A DNA stretch of 14,948 nucleotides. Origin: Betaproteobacteria bacterium (GTDB taxonomy: Bacteria; Pseudomonadota; Gammaproteobacteria; Burkholderiales; SG8-39). This document shows, piece by piece, positions 13,286 to 14,948 of this stretch. The notes below the pieces were generated by a model. It did no database searches, was not told where the DNA came from, and was given only the letters and a program-made list of their open reading frames with translations. Numbering within the stretch: position 1 is the first letter of the stretch; every line of letters starts with the position of its first letter. The position numbers were made by a program, and so were the translations under genes. The stretch is from NCBI GenBank assembly GCA_019237595.1, contig JAFAGU010000239.1, forward strand, positions 1 to 14,948, in the 5' to 3' direction.

Positions 13286-13896
13286 ATCCGACCCGCCGGC
13301 TCCTGCTGCAGGCAGCGACGCTGGCGGCGGCTCCGTGGGCGTGGCCGGCCGCGGCCGAGCAGCAGCGCGGCGTGGGCTTCCGCGTAGGAGACAGCTATAG
13401 CTACCGGGTCCGCGACCCCATCTCGATGGCCGTCACGGGCCAGTTCACGAGCGCGGTGACGGAGGTGTCCGCCGAGGAAGTGATGTTCTCCACGGGGCTC
13501 GTGACCGACCTCCGCGGAAACACGCGGCGAAACCCGGCGGGGAAGGACCTGACGCCGCGGCAGGAGTTTCCCCCCGAGTACGAAGTCGGCCGGCGCTGGT
13601 TCACGAGCTACCAGTACCTGCAGAGAGACGGCCAGACGTGGCGCATGGACCTAGAAGGGGTGGTCGCCGCCTTCGAGGAGGTCAGCTGCCCGGCCGGTAC
13701 CTTCGATGCCTATCGGATCGAGCTCAAGGGCTGGGAGACGGGCCTGCGCCCGCTTCGAAGCTACGTGTACACGACCTGGATGGCGCCCGGCCGCGTGCGG
13801 GCGCCGCTCATCCGGGAGTCCATCAATCGCGTCGCGAGCGTCATCGTCCCGAACTCCTACCGGATCGAGCTGGTCGCCTTCGAGCAGGCCGCTTGA
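13282..13896 (+). CDS. Exported protein with twin-arginine-like signal; weak DUF3108-like resemblance
   Basis: 204 aa, function unknown. The N-terminus MNPTRRLLLQAATLAAAPWAWPAAAEQ has a TRRLLLQ twin-arginine motif, a hydrophobic core and an AAA-E cleavage site near residue 25, so it is probably exported folded to the periplasm by Tat; Sec export cannot be excluded. The mature part is rich in alternating beta-type sequence. It opens with VGDSYSYRVRD and contains CPAGTFDAYRIELKG (from Cys136), similar to the 'GTFDAYKI' turn seen in DUF3108-like periplasmic beta proteins. No catalytic motif or lipobox is visible. The start is the ATG at 13282, giving an ATGA overlap with the RidA stop; longer versions of the frame overlap RidA and have no signal peptide. 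Coupling suggests it belongs with the monooxygenase and RidA. Confidence 0.8.
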   Translation: MNPTRRLLLQAATLAAAPWAWPAAAEQQRGVGFRVGDSYSYRVRDPISMAVTGQFTSAVTEVSAEEVMFSTGLVTDLRGNTRRNPAGKDLTPRQEFPPEYEVGRRWFTSYQYLQRDGQTWRMDLEGVVAAFEEVSCPAGTFDAYRIELKGWETGLRPLRSYVYTTWMAPGRVRAPLIRESINRVASVIVPNSYRIELVAFEQAA

Positions 13897-13913
13897 CCGG
13901 CAGGGTTTGGAGC

Positions 13914-13933
13914 CCGCCGCGATGAGGCGGCGG
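13914..13933 (+). promoter_or_regulatory. GC hairpin in the fluC leader covering the ribosome-binding site
   Basis: CCGCCGC (13914-13920) and GCGGCGG (13927-13933) can form a perfect 7-bp all-GC stem around a 6-nt GATGAG loop, two bases before the TTG start of fluC. The GAGG at 13924-13927, which spaces correctly (8 nt) from the TTG, lies in the loop and first stem base, so folding would limit ribosome access. No T-tract follows, so it is not an intrinsic terminator. This and the preceding 17 bp are the whole intergenic region. Confidence 0.4.
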
Positions 13934-13935
13934 CG

Positions 13936-14319
13936 TTGATCAACCTCCAGACCCTGCTCGCCGTGGCGATCGGCGGCGCTGCCGGCTCCGTCGCGCGTTT
14001 CGTCGTCGGGGTGTGGAGCACGCGGGCCCTCGGGGACGGCTTCCCGTGGGGCACGCTCTTCATCAACGTCTCCGGTTCTTTCCTGATCGGCCTGTTCGTG
14101 GAGCTCTTCGCGCTGCATTGGGACGCGCCGCAGCCGATGCGCGTCTTCCTCGCGGTGGGGATCTGCGGCGGCTACACGACCTTCTCGACCTTCTCGCTCG
14201 ACACCTACGTGCTCATCGAGCGCGGGCAATACGGATTCGCCGCGACTTACGTCGCGGCGTCCGTGATCGGCTCGATCGCCGCGCTGGTCGGCGCCCTGCA
14301 CCTGCTGCGCGCGGTCTAG
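13936..14319 (+). CDS. crcB: Fluoride ion channel FluC (CrcB)
   Basis: Small four-span inner-membrane protein, 127 aa, that works as an antiparallel dimer and exports toxic fluoride from the cytoplasm. Family signatures are present: GGAAGSVARF (13-22) in the first span, GTLFINVSGSFLIGL (39-53) with the conserved Asn44, and CGGYTTFSTFS (77-87) with the Phe/Ser/Thr residues of the fluoride pathway (Phe83, Phe86). Length and span pattern are normal. The start is a TTG with a GAGG site 8 nt upstream; no in-frame ATG is available nearby. It follows the exported protein by 39 bp on the same strand, so it is probably read through from the purL-led block. No fluoride riboswitch is seen in the short leader. 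The gene ends convergently with the right-hand DctP, sharing CTAG. Confidence 0.95.
   Translation: MINLQTLLAVAIGGAAGSVARFVVGVWSTRALGDGFPWGTLFINVSGSFLIGLFVELFALHWDAPQPMRVFLAVGICGGYTTFSTFSLDTYVLIERGQYGFAATYVAASVIGSIAALVGALHLLRAV
14316..14319. other. Shared palindromic stop CTAG between convergent fluC and dctP
   Basis: The 4-bp palindrome CTAG supplies TAG to fluC on the plus strand (14317-14319) and TAG to the DctP gene on the minus strand (14318-14316). The convergent genes therefore overlap by 4 bp with no spacer, and any terminator for either transcript must lie inside the other gene. Confidence 0.9.
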
Positions 14320-14948
14320 CCCTTCCGGCCGGCCTCGACCATCTCGCGGAACTTCTTGACGTTCGCCTCGCCCGCGTAGGCGGCGATGCGCGCGTAGGCG
14401 GGCTCCATGCGCGCGCGGAAGGGCGCGAGGTTCGGCCGCGTCACCTGCATGCCGGCGGCCTCGAGCTTCTTGATCTGGTCCGCCTCCGTCTCGGCCATGA
14501 GCTTGCGCATCAGGTTGCCCGCGCTCGCGCTCTCCTCGCGGAAGATGAGCTGCTGCTGCGGCGTGAGCTTCTTCCAGGTATGCGCGCTGACAGTGTGGAT
14601 CATGTTGTTGTAGATGTGCCGCGTGAGCGCGAGGTGCTTCTGCACCTCGTAGAACTTGGCGAACCAGATCACCGGCACCGGGTTCTCCTCGCCGTCGACC
14701 ACCTTCTGGGAAAGCGCCACGTACAGCTCGGGGAAGGAGATCGCCTGCACGATGGCGCCGAGGGATTCCATCGACGCCTGGATCTGCAGCTCGGGCGGCG
14801 TGCGGAGCTTGAGTCCCTTCACGTCGTCGGGCGTATTGATCGGGCGAACGCTGTTCGTGACGTTGCGGAACCCGTAGTCCCAGTTGCGGAGCAGGACGAA
14901 GCCCTGCTTCTCGGCCAGCGGCGCCAGCCAGTCCATCGCCGGGCCGTC
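14316..14948 (-). CDS. TRAP transporter DctP-type substrate-binding protein, C-terminal fragment cut by window edge
   Basis: Periplasmic receptor of a TRAP transporter; about 210 C-terminal residues are in the window and the frame is open to the right edge (DGPAMDWLAPLAEKQG...). Typical DctP features are present: NSVRPINTPDDVKGLKLRTPP, whose Arg in KLRTP is the position that usually grips the ligand carboxylate, followed by LGAIVQAISFPELYVALSQKVVDGEENPVPVIWFAKFYEVQKHLALTRH and a long amphipathic C-terminal helix. It converges on fluC, overlapping it by 4 bp. It is a different gene copy from the N-terminal DctP at the left edge: the two fragments do not overlap in the protein and would not join in frame. 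Substrate unknown; no dctQM genes are visible, and they could lie only outside the window. Confidence 0.93.
   Translation of the reverse strand, partial: DGPAMDWLAPLAEKQGFVLLRNWDYGFRNVTNSVRPINTPDDVKGLKLRTPPELQIQASMESLGAIVQAISFPELYVALSQKVVDGEENPVPVIWFAKFYEVQKHLALTRHIYNNMIHTVSAHTWKKLTPQQQLIFREESASAGNLMRKLMAETEADQIKKLEAAGMQVTRPNLAPFRARMEPAYARIAAYAGEANVKKFREMVEAGRKG

Noticed and set aside
13897..13935. Fluoride riboswitch upstream of fluC
   Set aside because: Only 39 bp separate the genes, and I see neither the conserved GATGG-type stem nor the TGATGA-type segment of the crcB motif in the expected arrangement.
13914..13938. Intrinsic terminator after the exported-protein gene
   Set aside because: The GC hairpin is followed by GGCG and a start codon, not a T-run.
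1..14948. Window as a circular element joining the two DctP fragments into one gene
   Set aside because: Joining position 1 to 14948 puts the fragments in different frames, and the combined protein would lack a sizeable middle part. Ordinary edge truncation of two genes is simpler.

Overview
This is a gene-dense, high-GC bacterial segment with no RNA genes, insertion sequences or CRISPR arrays. It most likely comes from a betaproteobacterium, probably Burkholderiales or a relative. The clues are TRAP-type DctP receptors at both edges, a fused 5-oxoprolinase, a class I (about 1,296-residue) PurL of the beta/gammaproteobacterial type, and frequent GTG/TTG starts. The longest gap between genes is 39 bp.

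Left arm, minus strand: an L-2-hydroxyglutarate-oxidase-type FAD enzyme (168-1268) is followed 30 bp later by the start of a DctP substrate-binding protein that runs off the left edge (1-137). The two look like one operon continuing out of the window.

Main block, plus strand, 1285-14319: seven genes are packed head to tail. They are a fused HyuA-HyuB 5-oxoprolinase; a 985-residue membrane protein joining a small winged-helix-like N-terminus, a very long charged helix, one membrane span and a periplasmic AsmA-like domain; PurL; an aromatic-hydroxylase-type FAD monooxygenase; a YoaB-like RidA protein; a Tat-signal-bearing exported protein; and the fluoride channel FluC/CrcB. Successive junctions are a 7-bp gap, a 1-bp overlap, three 4-bp overlaps and a 39-bp gap. 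From purL to the exported protein the block is almost certainly translationally coupled.

Right arm, minus strand: the C-terminal part of a second DctP protein (14316-14948) converges on fluC. The two genes share a palindromic CTAG in which each strand reads its TAG stop.

Working interpretation: the left half (TRAP receptor, 2-hydroxyacid oxidase and divergent 5-oxoprolinase, with starts only 16 bp apart) may be an uptake and catabolism module feeding glutamate and 2-oxoglutarate. Pyroglutamate is the obvious candidate ligand, because some Bordetella DctP receptors bind it. The most unusual gene is the winged-helix/long-helix/AsmA fusion directly upstream of purL. The FAD monooxygenase-RidA-exported protein trio after purL is an uncharacterised set whose joint role is inferred only from coupling.
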